Below are positions 1-8,636 of a stretch of DNA of 64,000 nt, piece after piece. Every line of letters starts with the position of its first letter. Position 1 is the stretch's first letter. The stretch comes from Variovorax dokdonensis (GTDB lineage Bacteria; Pseudomonadota; Gammaproteobacteria; Burkholderiales; Burkholderiaceae_C). The stretch lies in the NCBI RefSeq assembly GCF_030316895.1, contig NZ_JASZYV010000005.1:62001-126000 (forward strand). The letters run 5' to 3'. A program made the position numbers and the translations under genes. The notes beneath the pieces are model-generated. The model saw only the letters and a program-made list of their open reading frames with translations. It searched no databases and was not told where the DNA came from.

Positions 1-297
1 GCCAGCGGCTGGATGCTGCTGCGTGGCACGCGCCGACGTCGCGGCGTGGACCGAGGCTTTGTCATGAGCGACCATGCGGATTGGCCCGGCCTGCAGCAAG
101 CCGTTGCCGCCACGGGTGCCGAGCGCGTGCGCGTCACCCACGGCAGTGTGGCGGTGCTGGTGCGCTGGCTGCGCGAAGTGGGCTTGGACGCGCAGGCCTT
201 CCGCACCGAGTACGGGCAGGAGGAGGACGGCGCCGAGGCGGTCGCTGCTGCCCCCGCAGGCGAGGCGGACACCACGGAAGCCTCGGCAAGCGAATGA
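1..297 (+). CDS. Ligase-associated DNA exonuclease, C-terminal end (partial)
   Basis: Only the last 98 codons lie in the window; the frame is open at base 1. The stretch reading GFVMSDHADWPGL followed by ATGAERVRVTHG is the C-terminal signature of the metallo-beta-lactamase/beta-CASP family exonuclease encoded beside bacterial ATP-dependent ligases; the HADW histidine and aspartate are typical metal-site or substrate-pocket residues of that fold. The tail after about residue 65 is acidic, Ala-rich and probably disordered. Its TGA (295-297) overlaps the ATG of the next gene (294), so the two are translationally coupled. Context (ligase, helicase, PdeM) supports a DNA-repair role. The N-terminal catalytic part cannot be checked here. 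Confidence 0.82.
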   Translation, partial: ASGWMLLRGTRRRRGVDRGFVMSDHADWPGLQQAVAATGAERVRVTHGSVAVLVRWLREVGLDAQAFRTEYGQEEDGAEAVAAAPAGEADTTEASASE

Positions 298-1946
298 AGG
301 ACTTTGCCGCCCTGTACCGCGATCTCGACGCCAGCACCTCCAACCTGGCCAAGCAAGCCGCATTGCGGCGCTACTTCAACGAGGCGCCGCCGCGCGACGC
401 CGCCTGGGCCGTCTACTTCCTGGCCGGCGGCAAGCCGCGTCAACTCGTGCCCGCCAAGCTGCTGCGCCTGCTGGCACAGGAAGCCGCCGAACTGCCCGAA
501 TGGCTCTTCGAAGAAAGCTACCAGGCCGTGGGCGATCTGGCCGAGACCATCGCGCTGCTGCTGCCCGAGCCTGACCAGTCGCACGATCAGGGCCTGGCCG
601 ATTGGGTGGAGCAGCACCTGCTGCCGCTGCGCGGCGCGCCGCCGCAGGAATTGACCGAGCGGCTGCGTGCCCAGTGGCGCCAGCTTGCGCCGGAAGAGCG
701 GCTGGTCTATTTCAAGCTCATCACCGGCGCCTTCCGCGTGGGGGTATCGAAGCTGGCCGTCACGCAGGCGCTGGCGGCGGTCGGCGGCGTGCCAGCCACG
801 CAAGTGGCGCAACGGCTCATGGGCTACACGCACCCGGGCGCACGGCCTGATGCCTCGGCCTATGCGGCACTCGTGGCGCCGCACGATCCGCAGGCACCCG
901 CGGCGGCGCAGGGTGGGCAACCCTATCCCTTCTTCCTGGCGCAGCCCTTGGCCTTGCCCGTCGAACAGTTCGATGCCGATCTGGGCCCACCCGGCCGATG
1001 GCTGGTCGAATGGAAGTGGGATGGCATCCGCGCCCAACTGGTACGGCGTGCGGACCAAAGCTGGCTCTGGTCGCGCGGCGAGGAATTGATCACCGAGCGC
1101 TTTCCGGAGATCGCCACGCTGGGCGAGGCGCTGCCCGACGGGACGGTGCTCGACGGCGAGATCGTGGTCTGGAGGGACGACCAGGTCCAGCCTTTCGCGC
1201 AACTGCAAAAGCGCATCGGCCGCAAGACGCTGGGCCCGCGCATGCTGCGCGACACCCCCGCCGCGCTCGTCGCCTACGACCTGCTGGAATGGCAGGGGCA
1301 GGACCAGCGCGAGCAGCCGCTTTCGCAACGGCGAGCCATGCTCGACACGCTGGTGGAGCGCCTGCAGCATCCCTCGCTCATCACCAGCCCCTTGCTCGAC
1401 GAGCCGGCGTGGTCCGAACTGGCTCGTCTGCGCGACGAGGCCCGCGCACGTGGCGTCGAAGGCTTGATGCTCAAGGAGCGGGCCTCGCGCTACGGCGTCG
1501 GCCGCACCCGCGACGCGGGCCTGTGGTGGAAGTGGAAGATCGACCCGATGAGCGTGGACGCAGTCCTGATCTATGCGCAGCGCGGCCACGGCCGCCGCGC
1601 CAGCCTCTACAGCGACTACACCTTCGCCGTCTGGAATGCACCGCCCGAAGATCCGGCCCGGCAACTGGTGCCCTTCGCCAAGGCCTACTCCGGCCTGTCG
1701 GATGCCGAGATGGCCCAGGTCGATGCGCGCATCCGTCGCAGCACGATCGAGAGCTTCGGGCCGGTGCGCAGCGTCGCACCGACGATGGTCTTCGAGCTTG
1801 GCTTCGAGGGCATCTCGCGCAGCGGCCGTCACAAGAGCGGCATCGCGGTGCGCTTTCCGCGCATGCTGCGCTGGCGCCAGGACAAGCCGGTGGAAGAAGC
1901 CGACACGTTGCAGACGCTGGCCGCGCTGCTGCCGCCCGGGTCATGA
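294..1946 (+). CDS. ATP-dependent DNA ligase (repair-operon type)
   Basis: A 550-residue protein that seals DNA nicks using ATP. An N-terminal ligase domain (about 1-200) precedes the adenylation domain. The nucleotidyltransferase motif I reads EWKWDGIR, with catalytic Lys241. Downstream motifs visible are the LDGEIV segment (motif III/IIIa region), EGLMLK (motif IV) and LWWKWK (motif V), followed by an OB-fold region. The length and domain order fit the family found next to exonuclease, Lhr-like helicase and PdeM genes in proteobacteria. The start at 294 is chosen because it overlaps the upstream stop, MKDFAALY is a family-like N terminus, and longer readings are low-complexity shadows. The stop (1944-1946) overlaps the helicase ATG. 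Confidence 0.95.
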   Translation: MKDFAALYRDLDASTSNLAKQAALRRYFNEAPPRDAAWAVYFLAGGKPRQLVPAKLLRLLAQEAAELPEWLFEESYQAVGDLAETIALLLPEPDQSHDQGLADWVEQHLLPLRGAPPQELTERLRAQWRQLAPEERLVYFKLITGAFRVGVSKLAVTQALAAVGGVPATQVAQRLMGYTHPGARPDASAYAALVAPHDPQAPAAAQGGQPYPFFLAQPLALPVEQFDADLGPPGRWLVEWKWDGIRAQLVRRADQSWLWSRGEELITERFPEIATLGEALPDGTVLDGEIVVWRDDQVQPFAQLQKRIGRKTLGPRMLRDTPAALVAYDLLEWQGQDQREQPLSQRRAMLDTLVERLQHPSLITSPLLDEPAWSELARLRDEARARGVEGLMLKERASRYGVGRTRDAGLWWKWKIDPMSVDAVLIYAQRGHGRRASLYSDYTFAVWNAPPEDPARQLVPFAKAYSGLSDAEMAQVDARIRRSTIESFGPVRSVAPTMVFELGFEGISRSGRHKSGIAVRFPRMLRWRQDKPVEEADTLQTLAALLPPGS

Positions 1947-4495
1947 CGAGTGCGCGTGGTCTGCAATCGTGGTTCGCCGCGCGCGGCTGGAAGCCCTTCG
2001 ACTTCCAGCGCCGCGTGTGGCAGGCCATCGCCGACGGCCGCTCCGGCATGCTGCATGCCACCACCGGCGCCGGCAAGACGTATGCGGTGTGGATGGGCGC
2101 GCTGCTGGCCCTGGCGGGCCGAACGCCATCGACGCGGCGCAAGGATGCGGCCGCGCCGCTCACGGTGCTGTGGATCACGCCGATGCGGGCGCTGGCCTCC
2201 GACACGCTGCGCGCCTTGCAGGAGCCGCTGGCAGAGCTGGCGCCGCAATGGACCGCCGCCTCGCGCAGCGGCGACACCAGCTCCGGCGAACGAAGCGCGC
2301 AGGACCGGCGCCTGCCCAGCGCGCTCGTCACCACGCCCGAAAGCCTCTCGCTGCTGCTGGCGCGTGCCGACGCGCGCGACCGGCTGGGCCGCGTGCAACT
2401 GGTGGTGGTGGACGAGTGGCACGAGCTCATGGGCAACAAGCGCGGCGTGCAGGTGCAGCTGGCGCTTGCCCGACTGAGGCAATGGCAGCCGGCGTTGATG
2501 ACCTGGGGCATGTCGGCCACGCTGGGCAATCTGAACGATGCGATGCGCACATTGCTCGGCCATGCCGATGGCGTGCTGGTGCAGGGCGAGACGCCCAAGA
2601 CATTGCTGATCGACACGCTGCTGCCGCCGCGCGCGGAACGATTCCCATGGGGCGGCCACCTGGGCCTGACCATGCTGGCGCAGGTGGTGGGCGAGATCGA
2701 GTCGAGCGGCAGCACGCTGGTGTTCACCAACACGCGATCGCAGGCCGAGATCTGGTATGCCGCGTTGATCGAGGCGCGGCCGGATTGGGCCGGACTGGTG
2801 GCGCTACACCATGGTTCGCTGGACCGGTCGGTGCGCGACTGGGTGGAGCTGGCGCTGAAGGAGGGGCGCGTCAAGGCGGTGGTCTGCACATCCAGCCTGG
2901 ACCTGGGCGTGGACTTCCTGCCGGTGGAGCGCGTGCTGCAGATCGGCTCTGCCAAGGGCGTGGCGCGCCTGCTGCAGCGCGCCGGCCGCTCCGGCCATGC
3001 GCCAGGGCGCCCTTCGCGCATCACGCTGGTGCCCACCCACAGCTTGGAGATCGCGGAGGGCGCTGCAGCGCGCACGGCCATCGCCGCCGGCCACATCGAG
3101 GCACGAGAAAGCCCGACCCAGCCGCTGGACGTGCTGGTGCAGCACCTCGTCACCGTGGCGCTGGGCGGTGGCTTCGAGCCGGAAGCGCTCTACCAGGAGG
3201 TGCGCAGCACGGCAGCCTATGCAGATCTGTCGCGCCAGGCGTGGCAGTGGTGCCTGGACTTCGTTCGACAGGGCGGCCCTTCGCTGGCCGCCTATCCCGA
3301 CTACCACCGCGTGGTGCCGGACGAGCACGGCATCTGGCGCGTGCCGGATGCGCGACTGGCGCGGCGTCATCGGGCCAACATCGGCACGATCGTGAGCGAC
3401 GCGAGCATCTCGGTGCAGTACCTCTCGGGTGGGCGCATCGGCAGCGTGGAAGAAAGCTTCGTCGCCAGGCTCAAGCCGGGCGACTGCTTTCTCTTCGGTG
3501 GCCGGCTTCTGGAGCTGGTGCGCATTCACGACATGACCGCGTTGGTGCGGCGCGCGCAAGGCAAGCGGCCAGCCGTGCCGCGCTGGGGCGGCGGCCGCAT
3601 GGCGCTCACCAGCACGCTCGGCGATGCCATGCTCGAGCAGTTGGCGCTCGCCGCGCAGGGGTGCTGGGAGTCGCCGGAAATGCAGAGCCTGCGTCCGTTG
3701 CTCGAACTGCAGCAGAAGTGGTCGGCGCTGCCCACGACGCAGCGTCTGCTGGCCGAAACCCTGCGCACGCGCGAAGGCTGGCACCTGTTCGTCTATCCCT
3801 TCGCGGGCCGGCCGGTGCACCTGGGGCTGGCCAACCTGCTGGCATGGCGCATGGCGCAGCACGCGCCGAACACCTTTTCGCTCGCGTTCAACGACTACGG
3901 CTTCGAACTGCTTTGCGCGCAAGAGGTCGATTGGGCCGTGCTGCTGCCGCGTGCGCTGGATCCCGAGCCGCCCGGTGCGCATCAGAGCGAGGAACAGGCG
4001 CTGCTGGGCGAAGTTTTGGCCAGCCTCAATGCCAGCGAACTCACGCGCCGCCGCTTTCGCGAGATCGCGCGGGTATCGGGCCTGATCTTCCAGTCCTACC
4101 CCGGAGAACGGCGCAGCAGCCGCCAGCTGCAAGCCTCGTCCTCGCTGTTCTACGAAGTCTTTCGCAAGTACGACGCGGGCAATCTGCTGCTGGACCAGGC
4201 ACAAGGCGAACTGCTGGCGCAGGAACTCGAAGTGGGCCGCCTGGCGCAAAGCCTGCGGCGCATGCGCGGCATGCAGCTGAACCTGGTGACCCTGGAGCGG
4301 CCCACGCCTTTTTCGTTTCCGCTGATGGTCGAGCTGTTTCGCGAGCAGCTGTCCAACGAGCGGCTGGCCGACCGCATCGCGCGCATGGTGGCGCAGCTCG
4401 AACGCGATGCCGGAGGCGCATCCCAAGCCATGGACGCAGGTGCGGTCAAGGCCACGCTGGCCTTCGGCGCCGATGCGGCAAACTCGAATCGATGA
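1943..4495 (+). CDS. Ligase-associated DEXH-box helicase (Lhr-like)
   Basis: An 850-residue superfamily 2 helicase. The first RecA domain has Walker A TTGAGKT (about 40-46), the Walker B box DEWH at 157-160, and SAT (GMSATLGN). The second RecA domain carries VFTNTRSQAE, the LDLGVDF segment and the QRAGRSGH arginine-finger motif VI. The remaining 350 residues match the Lhr-core extension (winged helix and beta-barrel). Such proteins are annotated as DNA-damage-response helicases coupled to an ATP ligase. The ATG at 1943 overlaps the ligase TGA (ATGA), which fixes the start. The stop overlaps the next gene in the same way, giving a tightly coupled four-gene operon. Confidence 0.95.
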   Translation: MTSARGLQSWFAARGWKPFDFQRRVWQAIADGRSGMLHATTGAGKTYAVWMGALLALAGRTPSTRRKDAAAPLTVLWITPMRALASDTLRALQEPLAELAPQWTAASRSGDTSSGERSAQDRRLPSALVTTPESLSLLLARADARDRLGRVQLVVVDEWHELMGNKRGVQVQLALARLRQWQPALMTWGMSATLGNLNDAMRTLLGHADGVLVQGETPKTLLIDTLLPPRAERFPWGGHLGLTMLAQVVGEIESSGSTLVFTNTRSQAEIWYAALIEARPDWAGLVALHHGSLDRSVRDWVELALKEGRVKAVVCTSSLDLGVDFLPVERVLQIGSAKGVARLLQRAGRSGHAPGRPSRITLVPTHSLEIAEGAAARTAIAAGHIEARESPTQPLDVLVQHLVTVALGGGFEPEALYQEVRSTAAYADLSRQAWQWCLDFVRQGGPSLAAYPDYHRVVPDEHGIWRVPDARLARRHRANIGTIVSDASISVQYLSGGRIGSVEESFVARLKPGDCFLFGGRLLELVRIHDMTALVRRAQGKRPAVPRWGGGRMALTSTLGDAMLEQLALAAQGCWESPEMQSLRPLLELQQKWSALPTTQRLLAETLRTREGWHLFVYPFAGRPVHLGLANLLAWRMAQHAPNTFSLAFNDYGFELLCAQEVDWAVLLPRALDPEPPGAHQSEEQALLGEVLASLNASELTRRRFREIARVSGLIFQSYPGERRSSRQLQASSSLFYEVFRKYDAGNLLLDQAQGELLAQELEVGRLAQSLRRMRGMQLNLVTLERPTPFSFPLMVELFREQLSNERLADRIARMVAQLERDAGGASQAMDAGAVKATLAFGADAANSNR

Positions 4496-5205
4496 CGACC
4501 CACTTCGTGCAAGGCGGCGATCCGCAACACAACGCTGTCAGCACCGCATTCGAAACCGATTGGGGCGGTGAGCGCGTTCACCTGCTGCCCGAGCGCGCCT
4601 TGTGGTGGCCGCGCGGCGGCGTGCTGTTCGTGGCCGATCTGCATCTGGGCAAGGCGGCGAGCTTTCGCGCGCTGGGCCAGCCGGTGCCCGGCGGCACCAC
4701 CGCCATCAACCTGGCGCGACTGAGCGAGCTCGTCGCCCGCCATGGCGCGACGCAAATGGTGTTCCTTGGCGACTTTCTGCATGCGGCCGCGGCGCGCACG
4801 CCGTCGCTTTTGGCGGCGCTGGCCGAGTGGCGCGAGCGCCATGCGCAGCTGACCTGCACACTGGTGCGGGGGAACCACGACAGCCATGCCGGCGACCCGC
4901 CCTCCGACTTGAACGTCGCCATCGTCGACGAACCCTGGCTGCTCGGCCCCTTTGCTTGCTGCCACCATCCGCAGACGCATGCCACGCACTTCGTGCTGGC
5001 CGGGCATCTTCATCCGGCGTGCAGCCTGCATGGGCGGGGGAGGGACAGCCTGCGCATGCCGTGCTTCCTGCAGGAAGGCGGGCAAGCCGTGCTGCCCGCG
5101 TTCGGCGAGTTCACGGGCGGGCTGCATGTGCCTGCCGCGCCGGGGCGCCGCCGCTATGCGGTGGGCGCGGATGCGGTCTGGGCCCTGCCTTCGGTCGCTG
5201 GCTGA
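4492..5205 (+). CDS. pdeM: Ligase-associated metallophosphoesterase (PdeM type)
   Basis: A 237-residue calcineurin-like phosphoesterase. The two-metal motifs occur in the usual order: VADLHLGK (D49, H51), LGDFLH, RGNHD and AGHLHP. This is the family annotated as ligase-associated endonuclease/phosphoesterase PdeM, expected to process DNA ends or cut DNA for the ligase/helicase/exonuclease set upstream. The ATG at 4492 overlaps the helicase stop (4493-4495). It is the last gene of the operon: the next gene converges, with its stop only 7 bp away, so there is no room for a separate terminator. Confidence 0.92.
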   Translation: MTTHFVQGGDPQHNAVSTAFETDWGGERVHLLPERALWWPRGGVLFVADLHLGKAASFRALGQPVPGGTTAINLARLSELVARHGATQMVFLGDFLHAAAARTPSLLAALAEWRERHAQLTCTLVRGNHDSHAGDPPSDLNVAIVDEPWLLGPFACCHHPQTHATHFVLAGHLHPACSLHGRGRDSLRMPCFLQEGGQAVLPAFGEFTGGLHVPAAPGRRRYAVGADAVWALPSVAG

Positions 5206-5212
5206 ACCGGCG

Positions 5213-5746
5213 TCAGATCAGCACCGGCGCGTCCGGCAATTGATTGGCGTCCGCATCGTCCGGCGACAGCGGAAAGTGCGCCACCAGCAGCGCCGACACT
5301 TCGGACAGCGCCTGCGTCAGCCCGTCTTCGAAGCGCCCCTCGCGAAAGGCGCTGCCCATGCGCTGTGTCATCGCGGCCCACTCCTCGGCGCTCACCCGGT
5401 TGGCGATGCCGCGATCGGCCACGATCTCGATCGCATGCTCGGCCAGCAGGAGGTAGATGAGCACGCCGTTGTTGTCCTCGGTGTCCCAGACGCGCAGCTT
5501 GCCGAACATGGAGATGGCCCGCTCGCGCGCGGCGGCGCCGCGCCACAGGTAGGAAGACGGAAGACCGGCTTCGACGCAGATTCGGATCTCGCCGCTGTGC
5601 CGCCGTTCGCTTGCGCCGACTCTGTCTTCCAGCCGCTTGAGCATGTCGTCCGGGAGGACGCGGCGCACGTCGCCGACGTCGGTCCATCGATGGCGCCAAA
5701 CCCGGCCGAGCTTGGCCATGAAGCCTTGAGGCTGCTGTTGCACCAT
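5213..5746 (-). CDS. TPM-domain protein, cytoplasmic or membrane-associated
   Basis: A 177-residue protein with a TPM fold (Pfam TPM_phosphatase, former DUF477). It has no signal peptide. Landmarks are the HSGEIRICVE strand near residue 50, DNNGVLIYLLLAEHAIEIVADRGI in the middle (split here only by function: strand then metal/phosphate loop), and a C-terminal helix with FEDGLTQALSEV. It is the last gene of a lemA-tpm-tpm cluster read leftwards. ATG 5746 is preferred because it gives a TGATG junction with the upstream gene's stop and a GGGAG sequence 7 bases upstream; GTG 5749 is the alternative. Function is unknown; the family is often linked to membrane stress or phosphatase-like activity. 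Confidence 0.85.
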   Translation of the reverse strand: MVQQQPQGFMAKLGRVWRHRWTDVGDVRRVLPDDMLKRLEDRVGASERRHSGEIRICVEAGLPSSYLWRGAAARERAISMFGKLRVWDTEDNNGVLIYLLLAEHAIEIVADRGIANRVSAEEWAAMTQRMGSAFREGRFEDGLTQALSEVSALLVAHFPLSPDDADANQLPDAPVLI

Positions 5747-6681
5747 CACCAGTCTCCCGAGGCGCCACCGCCACCGAAATCGCCGCCGCCGCCGGAGCTG
5801 AAGCCGCCGCCACCACCGCCGCCTCCGAAGCCGCCCCCGCCGAAGCCGCCGCCAAATCCGCCGTTGTAGGGACCGCCGCGATGGATGCGTCCGCGGCCCA
5901 GGCTTGGCACGGCGGTGAAGGCGCTCGAGATCAATGTGAACACCAGCGCCACCACGCCCGCCGCCACCGCCAGCAGCAGGCCGGTGCCGATCACCCAGGC
6001 GATCGCGCCGGTTCCCAGGCCGGTGGCCAACGCGCCCAGTTTGTTGCCCAGGGCCAGGCGCAACATGCGCCCCACCACGAGAACACCGAAGAAAAGGAAG
6101 ATGGCCAGCTGGCCCCAGTCGAAGCCGGTGTCGCCACCGCCGGACTCGTCCCAGCGTTGCACCGGCGGCAGGGCCTCGCCACGAATCAGGGCCGAAAGTT
6201 GATCGACTGCCGCGTCCAGCCCGCCGGCGAAGTCGTTGGCCCGGAAGCGGGGCTTCATCGCATCGTCGATGATGCGCGCGGCCATCAGGTCGGGAATGGC
6301 GCCCTCGAGCGTCTTGGCCACCTCGATGCGCATGCGCCGGTCGTTCTTGGCGACGATGACGATCACGCCGTCGCCGACATCCTTGCGCCCGATCTTCCAG
6401 GTGTTGGCGATGCGGTTGGCGTAGCTGGCGATGTCTTCGGGCGCGGTGGTCGGCACCATCAGCACGACGACCTGAGATCCCTTGTCGGCCTCCAGCGCGG
6501 CGAGCTTGGCTTCGAGGCGCTGCTGCTCATCCGCGCTCAGCGTGCCGGTCTGGTCGATCACGCGCGATTGCAGCGGCGGTACCGGCAACAGCTGCTGCGC
6601 GAACGCCGCCGGCACCCACAACAGCCACGACAGCAAGAGGCCCAGCACGCCGGTCGCCATGGCGCGCGCGGCGCTGGTCAT
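5746..6681 (-). CDS. YgcG-like secreted/membrane TPM-domain protein
   Basis: A 311-residue protein with a clear signal peptide (MTSAARAMA, hydrophobic core, PAAFAQ cleavage). A TPM domain spans about 35-165 (SRVIDQTGTLS, DKGSQVVVLMVPTT, GVIVIVAKNDRRMRIEVAKTLEG). Two membrane segments follow (WGQLAIFLFFGVLVVGRML; WVIGTGLLLAVAAGVVALVF). The C terminus is an extreme Gly/Ser-rich tail ending GGGGASGDW, typical of the YgcG family. The ATG at 6681 is preferred to GTG 6687 because AGGCGG lies about 5 bases upstream of the ATG. It sits between lemA and a second TPM gene, the standard lemA-ygcG arrangement. Exact biochemical role unknown. Confidence 0.9.
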   Translation of the reverse strand: MTSAARAMATGVLGLLLSWLLWVPAAFAQQLLPVPPLQSRVIDQTGTLSADEQQRLEAKLAALEADKGSQVVVLMVPTTAPEDIASYANRIANTWKIGRKDVGDGVIVIVAKNDRRMRIEVAKTLEGAIPDLMAARIIDDAMKPRFRANDFAGGLDAAVDQLSALIRGEALPPVQRWDESGGGDTGFDWGQLAIFLFFGVLVVGRMLRLALGNKLGALATGLGTGAIAWVIGTGLLLAVAAGVVALVFTLISSAFTAVPSLGRGRIHRGGPYNGGFGGGFGGGGFGGGGGGGGFSSGGGGDFGGGGASGDW

Positions 6682-6690
6682 TTGCACCGC

Positions 6691-7302
6691 CTACTTCTTG
6701 GGCGCGCCGAAGTCCACGGTCGGCGGCTTGGAGATCTCGGCCTCGTTCTGCACGGTGAAGTTGGGCTTGGGGTCGTAGCTGAACACCATGGCCGTCAGAT
6801 TGGTGGGGAAGCTGCGGGCGAGCACGTTGTACTCCTGCACCGTCTGGATGTAGCGGTTGCGCGCGACGGTGATGCGGTTCTCGGTGCCTTCGAGCGTGAC
6901 GCGCAGGTCACGGAAGGCCTGATTCGCCTGCAGTTCCGGATAGCGCTCCGACACCGCCATCAGGCGCGACAGCGCGCCCGACAGTTCGCCCTGCGCCTGC
7001 TGGAAGCGATTGAACGCCTCGGGGTTGTTGATCGTCTCGGGCGTCACCTGGATCGAGGTGGCCTTGGCGCGCGCCTCGACCACGCGGGTGAGCGTCTCTT
7101 GCTCGAAGTTCGCCTGGCCCTTGACGGTGGCGACGATGTTGGGCACCAGGTCGGCGCGACGCTGGTACTGGTTGAGCACCTCGCTCCAGGCGGACTTGGT
7201 GGCTTCGTCCAGGCGTTGGAAGTCGTTGTAGCCGCAGCCTGTCAGGGTGAGGGCGGACAGGCCCAGTGCGATTGTCATCAGCCAGCGCTTCAACCATGCC
7301 AT
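6691..7302 (-). CDS. lemA: LemA family lipoprotein/membrane protein
   Basis: A 203-residue LemA-family protein. The N terminus is a signal sequence with a lipobox (LTLTGC, Cys23), so it is probably a lipoprotein. It is followed by the family hallmark NDFQRLDEATKSAWSEVLNQ, then YQRRADLVPNIVATVKG, and a long helical bundle (about 60-170). LemA proteins are small coiled-coil membrane proteins of unknown mechanism, usually encoded with TPM proteins as here. Start at 7302 follows from the MAWLKRW signal sequence. The gap to the next gene is only 9 bp, indicating an operon. Confidence 0.93.
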   Translation of the reverse strand: MAWLKRWLMTIALGLSALTLTGCGYNDFQRLDEATKSAWSEVLNQYQRRADLVPNIVATVKGQANFEQETLTRVVEARAKATSIQVTPETINNPEAFNRFQQAQGELSGALSRLMAVSERYPELQANQAFRDLRVTLEGTENRITVARNRYIQTVQEYNVLARSFPTNLTAMVFSYDPKPNFTVQNEAEISKPPTVDFGAPKK

Positions 7303-7350
7303 CTTGCGTGCTCCCGTTGCATTGATGTGCGCGAAGGTAGCATAGAACCC

Positions 7351-8151
7351 ATGTCTGTCGACCCCCTTCAGGCGCTGCAGGCGGCGCATCGTCCAGTCGC
7401 TGCGCGTGGGCATTCGCCCGCCGCTGCCGCAGGCACGCTGCTGATCGCCGGCGCCACGGGCGCCCTGGGCAACGAGCTCGTGCGCCGCATGGCCGGGCGC
7501 CACCGCTTTGGCCACACGGTCGTGCTGGCGCGCGAGCCTTTGAAGGACGGGCTTGCCGGCGTAGAGACGATGGTGGTGCCGCCCGGGTTCGATGGAACGG
7601 CCTGGCCGCCCGCGAAGGCGGACGTGGCCATCGTCTGCTTCGATCCGCCGCGGCTCTATCACGACCGCGAGCGTGCGCTGTGGACGCCGTCGCCCCTGCA
7701 ATTGCCTTCGCTGGCGCACTGGTTGAAGTCGGCTGGCGTCCACACACTGGCGGTGGTGCAGCCGCACGACCAGGGCCGCCTGCCGGAGGCGCTCAAGCGC
7801 GGCTTGGCCGACTTGGACGAGCAGGCCGTGGCCGCGCTGGGATTCGATCGCCTGCTGCTGGTGCGCACCGCGCGCAAGCCCGGCCCGCCAAGGCTGGCCA
7901 GTGCGCCCCAGCGCCTGGCCAACTGGATGATCTCCACCGCCCGCTACATGGTGCCTTCCAGCGAGCAGCCGGTGCGCGCGGCGGTGGTTGCGCGGTTCGT
8001 CGACACCGCTTTGCGCCTCGCCCCGACCGGCACCCACGTGGCGGCGCCCGAATGCGTCTGGCAGGCGGCGCAGGGCGCTCGGCTGGAGCAGGTGGTGCGA
8101 GACTGGCTCGCTGTGCCGCACCCCGACGGCGCAGCGCACGGCACCGTCTGA
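7351..8151 (+). CDS. NAD(P)-binding Rossmann-fold protein of unknown substrate
   Basis: A 266-residue protein. After a 28-residue Ala-rich leader, the motif LLIAGATGALGNELVRRM is a classic GxxGxxG dinucleotide-binding loop of atypical short-chain dehydrogenases. The body resembles NmrA/YbjT-like or sugar-epimerase-like folds but is short, and I see no clear YxxxK catalytic pair. It is transcribed divergently from lemA, 48 bp away. It is followed 20 bp later by an NTF2-like gene, so the two may be cotranscribed. The biological role cannot be assigned from the sequence. Confidence 0.75.
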   Translation: MSVDPLQALQAAHRPVAARGHSPAAAAGTLLIAGATGALGNELVRRMAGRHRFGHTVVLAREPLKDGLAGVETMVVPPGFDGTAWPPAKADVAIVCFDPPRLYHDRERALWTPSPLQLPSLAHWLKSAGVHTLAVVQPHDQGRLPEALKRGLADLDEQAVAALGFDRLLLVRTARKPGPPRLASAPQRLANWMISTARYMVPSSEQPVRAAVVARFVDTALRLAPTGTHVAAPECVWQAAQGARLEQVVRDWLAVPHPDGAAHGTV

Positions 8152-8171
8152 AGGCGCGGCAGAATCGGGGC

Positions 8172-8618
8172 ATGGTCAAGTCGCGACAACGCGCGGTACT
8201 CGGCGGCACGGCCGACGAGGTCGAAGCCGCTTTCTACGAGGCATTGCAGCAGGGCGATATCGATGCGCTCATGGCCTGCTGGGCGGATGACGACGAGGTG
8301 TTCTGCGTGCACCCGGGTGGCCCACGGCTCGTGGGCACGGCCGCCATCCGCGCGGCCTTCGAGCAGATGTTCGGCAATGGGGCCATCCTGGCGACGCCGG
8401 GCAAGGTGCGCAAGGTCGAGACCCTGAGCAGCGCGGTGCACAACGTGCTCGAACGCATCGAGGTCCTGACGGCCGAGGGCCCGCGTCATGCCTTCGTGCT
8501 GGCCACCAACATCTATCACCAGACCAGCCAGGGCTGGCGCATGGTGGCGCACCATGCCAGTCCCGGCGTCTCGCACGAGCCGGTGGAGGCGCACGACCCG
8601 CCGCAGATGCTCCACTGA
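8172..8618 (+). CDS. SnoaL/NTF2-like (DUF4440-type) protein
   Basis: A 148-residue protein with the cone-shaped NTF2-like fold signature. An N-terminal helix (EVEAAFYEALQQGDIDALMACW) is followed by DDDEVFCVHPGGPRLVGTAAIRAAFEQMF and a C-terminal sheet ending in YHQTSQGWRMVAHHASP. Similar proteins act as small-molecule isomerases or hydrolases, or have no known activity. Translation starts at ATG 8172; the next gene's start is 18 bp after its stop, so it is probably part of a small operon with the flanking hydrolase. Confidence 0.83.
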   Translation: MVKSRQRAVLGGTADEVEAAFYEALQQGDIDALMACWADDDEVFCVHPGGPRLVGTAAIRAAFEQMFGNGAILATPGKVRKVETLSSAVHNVLERIEVLTAEGPRHAFVLATNIYHQTSQGWRMVAHHASPGVSHEPVEAHDPPQMLH

Positions 8619-8636
8619 CCGGGTGTGGTGACTGGA

